Positions 44,621 to 53,534 of a stretch of DNA of 64,000 nucleotides are shown in pieces (positions within the stretch are counted from its first letter, which is position 1; every line of letters starts with the position of its first letter). The notes under the pieces were generated by a model. That model was not told where the DNA came from. It made no database searches and was given only the letters and a program-made list of their open reading frames with translations. The stretch is from Glaciecola sp965658765 (GTDB lineage Bacteria > Pseudomonadota > Gammaproteobacteria > Enterobacterales > Alteromonadaceae): the NCBI GenBank assembly GCA_965658765.1, contig CBFHTO010000004.1, forward strand, positions 1-64,000, given 5' to 3'. The position numbers and the translations under genes were made by a program.

Positions 44621-45850
44621 ATGTCAAAAGCTTTAGAGAGAAATTTAATCGTAGGGTTGGATATAGGCACATCAACTGTCAAGGCCGTATTGGGCGAGGT
44701 CTTAGATGACGATAATGTTGCCATCGTAGGGGTCGGTACGCACAAATCGAGAGGAATGGAAAAAGGTGGCGTAAACGACTTAAACTTAGTAGTCGACTCG
44801 GTGCGTCATGCCATAAATGAAATGGAGTTAATGGCCGACTGTCAGGTATCTAGCGTGTTTATGTCTATAAGTGGACGCCATGTACAGTGTCAAAATGAAA
44901 GTGGTATGGTTCCGATAAATAACCAGGAAGTTACGCAGGACGATGTCGATAATGTTATCCATGCGGCGAGAAGTGTCCCAATGGCGGCGGAACGTAAACT
45001 ATTGCATGTTTTGCCTCAAGAATATGTCATTGATGTGCAAGAAGGAATCAAAAACCCGATTGGTATGTCAGGTGTCCGAATGGTTGCCGCAGCACATATT
45101 ATTACTTGTGCAGACGATATGGCGAAAAACCTTGTTAAGTGTGTAGAAAACTGCGATCTAACGGTCGATCAAACAATCTTTGGAGCTCTAGCTTCTAGTT
45201 ATGCTGTATTGACCGAAGACGAGAAAGAACTAGGCGTATGTGTAGCGGATATAGGAGGGGGAACACTCGATATAGTCATTTACACAGACGGCGCAATAAG
45301 ACATACTGCTGTAATACCTTTGGCGGGTAGTCAGATTACAAGTGACATAGCTAAAATATTCAGAACACCAATGAATAATGCGGAAGAAATAAAAGTAAAC
45401 TATGCTTGTGCATTAAAAGATATGGTGAGCATGGAAGATACTATCGACGTGCCAAGCGTTGGTGGAAGGCCAGCACGGACTATGACACGTCATCTACTCG
45501 CTGAAGTCATTGAACCAAGATACCATGAGCTTTTGGAAATAGCCTACGAACACATCAAGGCAAGCGGTCTTGAAGAACAAATTGCAGCAGGCTTAGTGAT
45601 CACCGGTGGTACTTCAAAAATGGAAGGCGCTGTCGAATTCGCAGAAGAAGTTTTTCAAATGCCAGTGAGAGTTGGCAAACCTCATAGTATCAAAGGTTTG
45701 GCGGAATACGTGGACGATCCCTGTTTTGCAACCGCAGTTGGATTGCTACAATATGGTAAACAAAATTCTAATAATAATAAATCGTCATCTCGACATGACG
45801 AAGAAGGCGTATTTGAACGCCTCAAAACGTGGTTTAAAGGTGCATTTTAG
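44621..45850 (+). CDS. ftsA: Cell division protein FtsA
   Basis: Actin-like protein that tethers FtsZ to the membrane. 409 residues. GLDIGTSTVKAVLGEV (about 13-28) is the phosphate-1 loop, the SHS2-type 1C domain follows, then CVADIGGGTLDIVIY (about 208-222) and VITGGTSKMEGAVEFAEE; the C-terminus ends in an amphipathic helix, FERLKTWFKGAF, that binds membrane. 22 bases after ftsQ and 75 before ftsZ. Confidence 0.98.
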   Translation: MSKALERNLIVGLDIGTSTVKAVLGEVLDDDNVAIVGVGTHKSRGMEKGGVNDLNLVVDSVRHAINEMELMADCQVSSVFMSISGRHVQCQNESGMVPINNQEVTQDDVDNVIHAARSVPMAAERKLLHVLPQEYVIDVQEGIKNPIGMSGVRMVAAAHIITCADDMAKNLVKCVENCDLTVDQTIFGALASSYAVLTEDEKELGVCVADIGGGTLDIVIYTDGAIRHTAVIPLAGSQITSDIAKIFRTPMNNAEEIKVNYACALKDMVSMEDTIDVPSVGGRPARTMTRHLLAEVIEPRYHELLEIAYEHIKASGLEEQIAAGLVITGGTSKMEGAVEFAEEVFQMPVRVGKPHSIKGLAEYVDDPCFATAVGLLQYGKQNSNNNKSSSRHDEEGVFERLKTWFKGAF

Positions 45851-45925
45851 GGGGCATTTTTAAGCTTTGCGCTAAAACAATAACGGGCCTGTTGTGCGCA
45901 GGCTCTACAGTATCGGAGAATTATA

Positions 45926-47068
45926 ATGTTCGAACTGATGGATACTCCTACCGACGAAGCGATCATAAAAGTGGTCGGTGTAGGCGGTGGCGGCGGCAAC
46001 GCCGTTGAATATATGGTAAGTCAAACAATTGAAGGCGTTGATTTTATTTCTATGAATACGGATGCACAGGCTTTGAAAAAGTCTACTGCACCGGTAAAAA
46101 TACAAATTGGAACTGAATTAACGAAAGGACTTGGCGCTGGCGCCGATCCGAATGTGGGAAGAGAAGCTGCTCACGAAGACAGAGAAAAAATCCGGCAAAC
46201 CTTAGATGGCGCTGATATGGTGTTTATCACTGCAGGTATGGGTGGCGGAACAGGTACAGGCGCTGCACCTGAGGTTGCTAAACTAGCGAAAGATATGGGA
46301 ATTCTAACCGTTGCAGTCGTTACAAAACCATTTCCTTTTGAAGGCAAAAAGCGTCTTGAGTTCGCAAACCAAGGCATCGCAGAATTATCAAAATACGTTG
46401 ATTCGTTAATTACTATTCCAAACGAGAAGTTACTGAAAGTAATGGGTAAAGGTACGCCGCTTATCCAAGCATTCAGTGCTGCAAATGATGTACTTAAGGG
46501 ATCGGTTCAGGGAATTGCTGAGTTGATAACACGTACTGGTTTAGTCAATGTGGATTTTGCGGATGTGAAAACGGTTATGTCCGAAATGGGTACCGCGATG
46601 ATGGGCAGTGGCGTTGGCACCGGCGAAGATAGAGCAGAAGAAGCGGCAGAAGCGGCCATCGCTTGTCCTCTACTTGAAGATATTGATTTATCTGGTGCTC
46701 GTGGCATTTTGGTTAACATCACTGCAGGTCTGGATTTCGCAATTGACGAGTATGAAGTGATCGGTAATGCAGTCAAAGCCTTCGCTTCAGAAAATGCTAC
46801 TGTAGTCGTCGGTACTGTTATCGACCCAGAGCTTGAAAACGAAATTCGCGTTACCGTTGTGGCGACCGGTATCGGTGCAGAGAGAAAGCCCGATATATCG
46901 CTAGTGAAAAACGAGCAGGCAACTAGCGGGCGCGAAAACCCTGTTCCTGAGCGTACTCGCGCGACAGGTACAGTAGACGGTAATCAGGCGGTTAAAATGG
47001 AAGACGAGCAATCTGGTGAGCTTGAATACCTCGATATACCGGCCTTTTTAAGGCGTCAAGCAGACTAA
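45926..47068 (+). CDS. ftsZ: Cell division protein FtsZ
   Basis: Tubulin-like GTPase forming the division ring. 380 residues. KVVGVGGGGGNAVEYMV is the first GTP loop, the signature GMGGGTGTGAAP is at about 107-118, FPFEGKKRLEFANQG follows, and the T7 loop VDFADVKTVMSE is intact. The conserved C-terminal peptide LEYLDIPAFLRRQ, which binds FtsA and ZipA/ZapD, is preserved at the end; zapD itself lies at 61407. A variable linker of about 45 residues separates core and tail. Ribosome site GGAGAATTATA precedes the ATG. Confidence 0.98.
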   Translation: MFELMDTPTDEAIIKVVGVGGGGGNAVEYMVSQTIEGVDFISMNTDAQALKKSTAPVKIQIGTELTKGLGAGADPNVGREAAHEDREKIRQTLDGADMVFITAGMGGGTGTGAAPEVAKLAKDMGILTVAVVTKPFPFEGKKRLEFANQGIAELSKYVDSLITIPNEKLLKVMGKGTPLIQAFSAANDVLKGSVQGIAELITRTGLVNVDFADVKTVMSEMGTAMMGSGVGTGEDRAEEAAEAAIACPLLEDIDLSGARGILVNITAGLDFAIDEYEVIGNAVKAFASENATVVVGTVIDPELENEIRVTVVATGIGAERKPDISLVKNEQATSGRENPVPERTRATGTVDGNQAVKMEDEQSGELEYLDIPAFLRRQAD

Positions 47069-47389
47069 AAATAAACAAACCTTTTGCCGGTGATATGAAT
47101 TTAATGTCATTCACATAGTTTGTGACGAGGTGAGCACAGCTGTGTTCTCTCGTGCAATAAGCAACTTGTTGGGATATATCGGACATGAGCACTTTTCGAT
47201 ATATTGCCACAGTTGAAATACATGGTTGGTGTCTTATAACCGGCAGGTATTGTTAGAAAATGAAAAGTGCATAAGTGGTCTGAACAGTTTGTGTTTTTGC
47301 AAAAAATGCTTGCATAATGTAAAACCTTTGACTTTCAATGAGTTTTGAAGTAATCTTCGCGGCCAATTAAAAGAGAGAACAATAAAGGC
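47069..47389. promoter_or_regulatory. ftsZ-lpxC intergenic region with an inverted repeat
   Basis: This 321-base gap shows no gene and no U-tailed terminator. An 8+8-bp inverted repeat, ATATATCG at 47174-47181 and CGATATAT at 47197-47204, has a 15-base spacer; a CACAGCTGTG palindrome lies just upstream near 47138. An AT-rich region with CATAAT near 47316 could form the lpxC promoter. Ribosome-site-like AGAGAG and AAAGG sequences precede lpxC. Confidence 0.4.
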
Positions 47390-48319
47390 ATGTTGAAACA
47401 GCGCACCATTAAAACGGTAATTACTGAAACGGGCATTGGTCTGCACAAGGGTAGAAAAGTCACCATGACTATGCGCCCTGCGCCGGCGGACACTGGTTTG
47501 GTATTTAGACGCGTCGACATCACCCCTCACGTCGATATAAAGGCTAACGCAAAAGACGTGGGAGACACTACTCTCTGCACCTGTGTGACCAATAGTGAAG
47601 GTTTCTCTATTCATACAGTAGAGCATTTAGCGTCTGCACTAAGCGGCCTTGGTATCGACAATATTATAGTAGAAGTCGACAGTCACGAGCTGCCAATACT
47701 GGATGGTAGTGCGAGCCCATTTATATTCCTACTGCAAAGCGCTGGCGTAACAGAGCTGGATAAGCCTAAAAAGTTTATTAAAATGAACAAGACTGTTAGA
47801 GTCGAAGACGGTGACAAATGGGCCGAGATGAGACCTTTCGATGGCTTTAAAGTCGATTTCAGAATTGACTTTGAACACCCTGCTATTTCTCAGACTCGTC
47901 AGCATTGCGTGTTAGACTTCTCGAAAGACTCATATATCGATGAGGTATCGCGCGCCAGAACCTTCGGGTTCATGCGTGATTTAGAGCTTATGAATTCAAT
48001 GAATTTAGCCTTAGGTGGTAGTATGGACAACGCGGTTGCGTTGGATGAATTCAGAGTATTAAATCCAGAAGGTCTTAGGTATTCCGATGAATTTTTAAAG
48101 CACAAGATATTAGATGCCGTCGGAGATTTATTTTTAGGCGGACATAATCTGATTGGTGAACTAGCAGCCTATAAAACAGGGCACGGCTTGAACAACAAGT
48201 TACTGAATGCAGTCTTAAGTGATCAGAGTGCTTGGGAATTTGTGGAATATGAAAACGAAGATAAATTGCCTATTAAGTATATTGAGCCATCATCACAGCT
48301 CGGCATGAAATTCGCTTAA
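47390..48319 (+). CDS. lpxC: UDP-3-O-acyl-GlcNAc deacetylase LpxC
   Basis: Zinc enzyme for the committed step of lipid A synthesis. 309 residues. QRTIKTVITETGIGLHKGRKV opens domain 1; the zinc ligands are seen in HTVEHLASALSG (His near 79) and in HKILDAVGDLFLGG (His and Asp near 238-242); the catalytic HG and ARTFGFMRDLE loop are present. Placed after ftsZ as in E. coli and most gammaproteobacteria. A terminator follows. Confidence 0.98.
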   Translation: MLKQRTIKTVITETGIGLHKGRKVTMTMRPAPADTGLVFRRVDITPHVDIKANAKDVGDTTLCTCVTNSEGFSIHTVEHLASALSGLGIDNIIVEVDSHELPILDGSASPFIFLLQSAGVTELDKPKKFIKMNKTVRVEDGDKWAEMRPFDGFKVDFRIDFEHPAISQTRQHCVLDFSKDSYIDEVSRARTFGFMRDLELMNSMNLALGGSMDNAVALDEFRVLNPEGLRYSDEFLKHKILDAVGDLFLGGHNLIGELAAYKTGHGLNNKLLNAVLSDQSAWEFVEYENEDKLPIKYIEPSSQLGMKFA

Positions 48320-48337
48320 AGTGGTGTTTACACCGTC

Positions 48338-48372
48338 AAAGCCGTTAGAATAGACGGCTTTATTTGTTTTTA
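48338..48372 (+). terminator. Terminator after lpxC
   Basis: AAAGCCGT at 48338-48345 pairs perfectly with ACGGCTTT at 48354-48361 around an 8-base loop, followed by ATTTGTTTTT. It lies 20 bases after the lpxC stop and ends the dcw-lpxC transcript. Confidence 0.88.
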
Positions 48373-48510
48373 GGATTTGTCGTTTCTTTAACTTTGTTAT
48401 CGAAACTAATAAGTATGTCATTTTGTTGTTACAGTATTTTAATTAGCATCAAGTAAGATAATATTATTGAGTAGTTAACCAGTGGCATCGCCCACTCACT
48501 CAGGAAAATA

Positions 48511-49383
48511 ATGAGTATCACCATATTAGTAAAAGGCAAGAACAAGAGGTACGCGACTCGTTTATCGATTCGTAAAACCGTGAGCTTGCTGGTGGGTGTA
48601 TCATTGGTTTTTCTGGTGTCCAGTCGCTCTACCGAATCAATATACGAAAACCAAATACGTCTGTCTGCTGCAAAGTCAGGGTTAAAAGAACAGGCTGAAA
48701 AAATTAGGCAACTTAGCATCGAAACTGATGAAAGTATGAACGGCGTGGTTGAACAACTCGCGGTAATGCAGTCACAGTTATCTCGATTAGAAGCAAAAAC
48801 GAATAATTTGGCAACTAGCAGTGGTATTTCACAAGACGATTTTCAGCTGCCAAAAGAGATGAAAGTCGCACTTGAATCGAAAACACTGATCTCCGAAAAA
48901 ATAGATCAGATGGCCGAAGCAGTAGATTTTAAAATTCAACAAGTGACAGCACTTGAATCTATTTTGCTTGGCCTCAATATAGAACAAGAGAGTAAATTGG
49001 CTGGTAGGCCAATTAGTAAAGGATGGTTATCTTCATATTATGGCGTTCGCAAAGACCCCTTTAGCGGTGAGCCCGCTATGCATAAGGGGCTCGATTTTGC
49101 GGGCGAGGCCGGAAGCAAGGTACTTGCAACTGGCGCTGGTGTTGTTACCTGGGCCGGAGAACGATTCGGCTATGGTCATTTGGTTGAAATAGACCACGGC
49201 AACGGAGTGAAAACCCGATATGGGCATAATGAAACATTAAATGTCAGCATTGGTGATGTGGTCACCAAAGGGCAAGCTATCGCACTAATGGGCAGTAGCG
49301 GACGCTCAACAGGTCCACATGTTCATTACGAAGTTTTGAAAAATAATCAGCAAGTTGATCCCTTACCTTACGTCTACCGCTAA
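48511..49383 (+). CDS. M23 family metallopeptidase, membrane-anchored
   Basis: A 290-residue cell-wall peptidase or LytM-type regulator. A membrane anchor at about 27-44 follows a basic N-terminus; a coiled coil spans about 50-130; the LytM domain begins near 165 (GWLSSYYGVRKDPF) with zinc ligands His and Asp in MHKGLDFAG, and the HVHYE motif near 271. All catalytic residues seem present, so it could cleave peptidoglycan cross-links. It takes the position that secM holds in enterobacteria, between lpxC and secA. Flanked by terminators on both sides, it is probably transcribed alone. Confidence 0.93.
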   Translation: MSITILVKGKNKRYATRLSIRKTVSLLVGVSLVFLVSSRSTESIYENQIRLSAAKSGLKEQAEKIRQLSIETDESMNGVVEQLAVMQSQLSRLEAKTNNLATSSGISQDDFQLPKEMKVALESKTLISEKIDQMAEAVDFKIQQVTALESILLGLNIEQESKLAGRPISKGWLSSYYGVRKDPFSGEPAMHKGLDFAGEAGSKVLATGAGVVTWAGERFGYGHLVEIDHGNGVKTRYGHNETLNVSIGDVVTKGQAIALMGSSGRSTGPHVHYEVLKNNQQVDPLPYVYR

Positions 49384-49437
49384 ATTACTTCCCTTAATCA
49401 AATAGAAATATTGTAAAATAACTATTTGGTTTCTTTG

Positions 49438-49477
49438 ATAAGACCATTGTAATCAACAATGGTCTTATTTGTATTTT
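49438..49477 (+). terminator. Terminator after the M23 peptidase gene
   Basis: ATAAGACCATTGT at 49438-49450 pairs perfectly over 13 bases with 49456-49468 around the loop AATCA, followed by TTGTATTTT. It lies between the M23 gene and secA, so secA needs its own promoter or readthrough. Confidence 0.88.
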
Positions 49478-49509
49478 AACAGTAATTTGAAATTGGACGT
49501 CTTCATCGC

Positions 49510-52218
49510 ATGTTCGCAAGTATATTTAAGAAGATCTTTGGTACCCGTAACGACCGCCTGCTCAAACAGTTGCGTAAAAAAGTAAATTTAATCAACGCAC
49601 TAGAAGGTGATCTTGAAGCGCTTAGTGATGATGATCTAAAAGCTAAAACCGATGAATTTAAACAACGTCTACAAGATGGCTCAAAGTTAGAAGAGTTAGT
49701 AGTAGAAGCATTTGCCGTTGTGCGAGAAGCGAGTAAACGCGTATACGGGATGCGCCACTTCGACGCTCAAATGAAAGGTGGCCTAGTTCTTCATGAAGGT
49801 AAAATATCTGAAATGAGAACGGGTGAAGGTAAAACTCTTACTGCAACACTACCAACTTATTTAAACGCTATTACGGGTAAAGGCGTGCACGTCATTACCG
49901 TGAATGATTACCTTGCAAAACGTGATGCGGATTGGAGTCGAAAATTATTTTCTTTCTTGGGCTTGACCGTTGGCTGCAACGTACCGGGAATGGGGCATCA
50001 AGAAAAGCTAGAAGCTTACCAATGTGATATTACCTATGGTACCAATAACGAGTTTGGCTTTGATTACCTTAGAGACAACATGGCTTTTAGCCCAAATGAT
50101 AGGGTCCAGCGACCCTTGCATTATGCTGTAATTGATGAAGTTGACTCGATTTTAATCGACGAGGCGAGAACGCCTCTTATTATTTCTGGCGCAGCAGAAG
50201 ACAGTTCAGAACTTTATAAACGCATTAATAAACTCATTCCGCAGCTTCAGTTACAAGAAAAGGAAGATGAGGAAAATGCTCATGGTGATGGCCACTTCAC
50301 TATTGATGAGAAGGGTAAACAAGTTCATTTGACCGAAAATGGGCAAATATTCGTTGAAGAGTTGCTACAAAAAGAAGGGTTAATTGCAGAAGGGGACTCT
50401 TTGTTTGGCGCAAATAACATTTCACTTCTGCACCATGTAAACGCCGCTTTAAAAGCCCACAAATTGTTCACTAAAGACGTTGATTACATCGTAAAAGATG
50501 ATCAAATAGTGATAGTCGACGAACATACTGGTCGAACAATGGAAGGGCGCCGTTGGTCAGAAGGGCTACATCAGGCAGTTGAAGCAAAAGAAGGCGTGAA
50601 AATACAAAACGAAAACCAAACGCTCGCGTCTATAACTTTCCAAAATTACTTTAGATTATATGAAAAATTGGCAGGTATGACGGGTACTGCTGAAACTGAG
50701 GCATTTGAGTTTCATAGCATTTACGGCTTAGAGACCGTCGTTATTCCGACTAACCGACCAATGATCAGAAAAGATCACGCCGATAAGATTTACCTAACAG
50801 CAGAAGAGAAATACCTCGCAATTATTGAAGATATAAAAGATTGTGTGAGTCGTTCTCAGCCAGTACTTGTCGGCACGATCTCAATAGAAAATTCTGAGTT
50901 GCTTTCGCATTTACTAAAGAAAGATAAAATAAAACATAAAGTACTTAATGCGAAATTCCACGCCGAAGAAGCGGACATAGTAGCGCAAGCCGGTATGCCA
51001 GGCGCAGTCACGATAGCCACCAATATGGCTGGTCGTGGAACTGACATCGTATTAGGTGGAAACTTTGACGTTGTCGTAGGTAACTTAAAAGATCCCACCG
51101 ATTCAGTGATAGAAAAATTAAAGGGTGAGTGGGACGGAAGACACGAAGCCGTTTTAAAAGCGGGTGGTTTGCATATTATAGGGACTGAACGACACGAATC
51201 ACGACGCATTGATAATCAGTTAAGGGGCCGGTCTGGTCGTCAAGGAGACCCGGGTTCTTCACGTTTTTATTTATCACTAGAAGATCCTCTAATGCGTATC
51301 TTTGCTTCTGAAAAAATGGGCAATATGATGAAACGCCTTGGTATGGAAAAAGGCGAGGCAATTGAACATCCATGGGTGTCGCGAGCGATAGAAAACGCGC
51401 AAAGAAAAGTAGAAGGACGCAACTTCGATATTCGTAAGCAGTTACTTGAATATGATGATGTCGCAAATGATCAACGTAAAGTAATTTACGAGCAACGAAA
51501 TGAGTTATTGGACGAAGGCGATATTGCTGACACCATTAAAAATGTACGCAATGATGTGGTCGATACCATTATAAGCCAATACATACCACCTCAGTCTTTA
51601 GAAGAAATGTGGGATGTTCAAGGTTTAGAGGAACGTCTACGCAGTGACTTTTTACTCGATTTACCACTACAGAAAATGCTCGATGAGGACGAAAAGCTTT
51701 ATGAAGAAAAGCTTCGTGAATTTATTTCAGCTGAAGTAATTAAGGCGTATGACGAAAAAGAACAAGCCGTAGGTGCAGACGTGCTTCGGCAATTTGAAAA
51801 AGCAGTCATGTTGCAAACACTTGATGGATTTTGGAAAGAACATTTGGCTGCAATGGATTATTTGCGACAGAGCATCCACTTGCGGTCTTACGCGCAAAAG
51901 AATCCTAAACAAGAATACAAACGAGAGTCTTTTGAATTGTTTTCTGAAATGCTAGATAACTTGAAAATTGAAGTAATTAGCATTTTAAGTAAGGTTCAGG
52001 TTCGCCAAGAATCAGACGTAGAAGCGGTTGAAGCTCAACGAAGACGAGCGGAAGTCGAAAAGAACTTTGAGCACAGGTCGGCTGAGTCGGCTACTCAACC
52101 AAATGAGTCTGCACAAAAACAAGCTGTTCAGCGCCAAGGACCAAAAGTCGGTCGTAATCAGCCATGTCCTTGTGGTTCAGGTAAAAAATACAAGCAGTGC
52201 TGCGGTAAACTGTCTTAG
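49510..52218 (+). CDS. secA: Preprotein translocase ATPase SecA
   Basis: Motor ATPase of the Sec export pathway. 902 residues. Walker A is MRTGEGKTL near 102-110, the DEVDSILIDEARTPL block is Walker B, GRTMEGRRWSEGLHQAVEAKE is the preprotein cross-linking entry, and NMAGRGTDIVLGG marks the second nucleotide-binding domain. The C-terminal zinc/SecB-binding tail CPCGSGKKYKQCCG is complete. No SecM arrest peptide precedes it, so the secM-based secretion feedback of E. coli is absent. A hairpin terminator follows. Confidence 0.98.
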   Translation: MFASIFKKIFGTRNDRLLKQLRKKVNLINALEGDLEALSDDDLKAKTDEFKQRLQDGSKLEELVVEAFAVVREASKRVYGMRHFDAQMKGGLVLHEGKISEMRTGEGKTLTATLPTYLNAITGKGVHVITVNDYLAKRDADWSRKLFSFLGLTVGCNVPGMGHQEKLEAYQCDITYGTNNEFGFDYLRDNMAFSPNDRVQRPLHYAVIDEVDSILIDEARTPLIISGAAEDSSELYKRINKLIPQLQLQEKEDEENAHGDGHFTIDEKGKQVHLTENGQIFVEELLQKEGLIAEGDSLFGANNISLLHHVNAALKAHKLFTKDVDYIVKDDQIVIVDEHTGRTMEGRRWSEGLHQAVEAKEGVKIQNENQTLASITFQNYFRLYEKLAGMTGTAETEAFEFHSIYGLETVVIPTNRPMIRKDHADKIYLTAEEKYLAIIEDIKDCVSRSQPVLVGTISIENSELLSHLLKKDKIKHKVLNAKFHAEEADIVAQAGMPGAVTIATNMAGRGTDIVLGGNFDVVVGNLKDPTDSVIEKLKGEWDGRHEAVLKAGGLHIIGTERHESRRIDNQLRGRSGRQGDPGSSRFYLSLEDPLMRIFASEKMGNMMKRLGMEKGEAIEHPWVSRAIENAQRKVEGRNFDIRKQLLEYDDVANDQRKVIYEQRNELLDEGDIADTIKNVRNDVVDTIISQYIPPQSLEEMWDVQGLEERLRSDFLLDLPLQKMLDEDEKLYEEKLREFISAEVIKAYDEKEQAVGADVLRQFEKAVMLQTLDGFWKEHLAAMDYLRQSIHLRSYAQKNPKQEYKRESFELFSEMLDNLKIEVISILSKVQVRQESDVEAVEAQRRRAEVEKNFEHRSAESATQPNESAQKQAVQRQGPKVGRNQPCPCGSGKKYKQCCGKLS

Positions 52219-52240
52219 GCACCTTAATAAACTACACTTT

Positions 52241-52282
52241 TTATAAAGCAGCTTTTTAAAGCTGCTTTATAAATTTATTGTT
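52241..52282 (+). terminator. Terminator hairpin after secA
   Basis: Perfect 15-bp arms, TTATAAAGCAGCTTT at 52241-52255 and its complement at 52258-52272, around a TT loop, then ATTTATTGTTTT. It lies 22 bases after the secA stop. The stem is AT-rich at the base, and the left side is T-rich, so it may act on both strands. Confidence 0.8.
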
Positions 52283-52290
52283 TTCCTTTG

Positions 52291-52386
52291 TATAAAAATA
52301 TAAAAATACAAAAATACAAAAATACAAAAATACAAAAATACAAAAATACAAAAATACAAAAATACAAAAATACAAAAATACAAAAG
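52291..52386. repeat. Octanucleotide tandem repeat upstream of mutT
   Basis: Twelve 8-base units fill 96 bases: two TATAAAAA, nine identical TACAAAAA and a final TACAAAAG. The tract stops 7 bases before the mutT ATG and starts 18 bases after the secA hairpin arm. Because the unit is not a multiple of three and lies outside the frame, copy-number change would alter promoter or leader spacing, not the protein. The nine perfect copies suggest recent slippage-driven growth. Confidence 0.97.
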
Positions 52387-52393
52387 TTGCATT

Positions 52394-52786
52394 ATGAAAA
52401 CGACTAGAGTCGCGGTAGGCGTTATATTAAAAGACGGACAATTTTTTGTGTGTCGCCGTAAGTCTCATCAGCATCAAGGTGATAAGTGGGAATTTCCAGG
52501 TGGTAAGTTAGAACAAGGTGAATCTTTGGAAGACGCCCTTACAAGGGAGCTTAGAGAAGAGATTGGTATTACGGTAAACAACAGCAAAGCACTTACCGAA
52601 ATTGTCTTTGACTACCCAGAAAAGCGTGTTGAGTTATTAGTTCATCTAGTTAACGATTTTAGAGGCGAAGCGCATGGAGCTGAAGGACAAGAATCAATGT
52701 GGGTTGATTTCGAAACTTTAAAAACACTGAATTTCCCGGAGGCAAACCAAGCCATTCTTAAGTGTCTCGAGGCAATGTATGCGTGA
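52394..52786 (+). CDS. mutT: 8-oxo-dGTP diphosphatase MutT
   Basis: Hydrolyses 8-oxo-dGTP to the monophosphate and so avoids A:T to C:G transversions. 130 residues, the E. coli size. The Nudix box G-x5-E-x7-REUxEExGU is complete: GGKLEQGESLEDALTRELREE followed by IGI (about 37-60). N-terminal VAVGVILKDGQFFVCRR fits MutT. It follows secA as in E. coli. No ribosome site is recognisable in the 7 bases between the 8-bp repeat tract and the ATG, so translation initiation may be inefficient or leader-dependent. Its end overlaps the racemase gene by 8 bases. Confidence 0.95.
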   Translation: MKTTRVAVGVILKDGQFFVCRRKSHQHQGDKWEFPGGKLEQGESLEDALTRELREEIGITVNNSKALTEIVFDYPEKRVELLVHLVNDFRGEAHGAEGQESMWVDFETLKTLNFPEANQAILKCLEAMYA

Positions 52787-53495
52787 ACGTCCACTACAAC
52801 AAAAAGTGATCGGCATACTAGGTGGTATGAGCGATAGAGCGACAGTTGAATACTATCAAATGATTAATCAGCAAGTTAACCAGTCATTAGGTGGATGGGA
52901 TATTGCAGAGACCATTATAATCGGTTGCAACTTTGGTAATATTGAGCACTTCGTTCGACAAAACGAATGGGGCGAGGCCAGAAAGTACCTCCATAGTAAA
53001 GCAATGGCTGCGCAAAATGCTGGAGCTGACGTGCTTATATGTATGTCAAATACAATGCACAAAGTTCTCAGCGATGTAGAAAATATAATCAATATTCCCT
53101 TCATTCATATTGCACATCCGACGGCGCAGGCGATAAAGAAACAAGGCCTAAACAAAGTTGCATTACTGGGGACCTTACCAGTGATGGCTGAAGACTATAT
53201 GCGTAAGGAATATGAAGATGCTGGCATTGAAGTATTAGTGCCTGATGATGAGCAACAAGTACGGATAGACAAAATAATTTTTGACGAGTTGGTGAAAAAC
53301 GAAATCCGATTAGAATCAAAGCAATATTACTTGGATGTCGCCGAGTCACTCAACTCAAAAGGCGCCGAAGGTATCATATTAGGCTGTACAGAAATATTTT
53401 TATTGATAGAACAGAGTGACTTACCTACCTTGCCTTTATTTAATACAACTGAGCTGCACGTAAAAGCGATTGCTCAATACGCGACAACTCAATAA
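52779..53495 (+). CDS. Aspartate/glutamate racemase-family protein (YgeA-like)
   Basis: A 238-residue member of the Asp/Glu/hydantoin racemase superfamily, closest in pattern to E. coli YgeA (broad-specificity amino acid racemase). GILGGMSDRATVEYY opens it; the first catalytic segment is CMSNTMHK and the second GCTEIFLL. The second catalytic Cys (in GCTE) is kept, while the residue just before NTMHK is Ser where YgeA has Thr and many relatives Cys. It might supply D-amino acids for peptidoglycan or signalling. Start lies inside mutT by 8 bases, so the two are coupled. Confidence 0.88.
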   Translation: MRERPLQQKVIGILGGMSDRATVEYYQMINQQVNQSLGGWDIAETIIIGCNFGNIEHFVRQNEWGEARKYLHSKAMAAQNAGADVLICMSNTMHKVLSDVENIINIPFIHIAHPTAQAIKKQGLNKVALLGTLPVMAEDYMRKEYEDAGIEVLVPDDEQQVRIDKIIFDELVKNEIRLESKQYYLDVAESLNSKGAEGIILGCTEIFLLIEQSDLPTLPLFNTTELHVKAIAQYATTQ

Positions 53496-53534
53496 ACAAT
53501 ACAAGCGCTTAATAAGAAATAGTCAATAGCTGAG

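Noticed and set aside
52291..52386. Repeat tract as a CRISPR array
   Set aside because: Units are 8 bases in perfect tandem with no spacers and no cas genes nearby.
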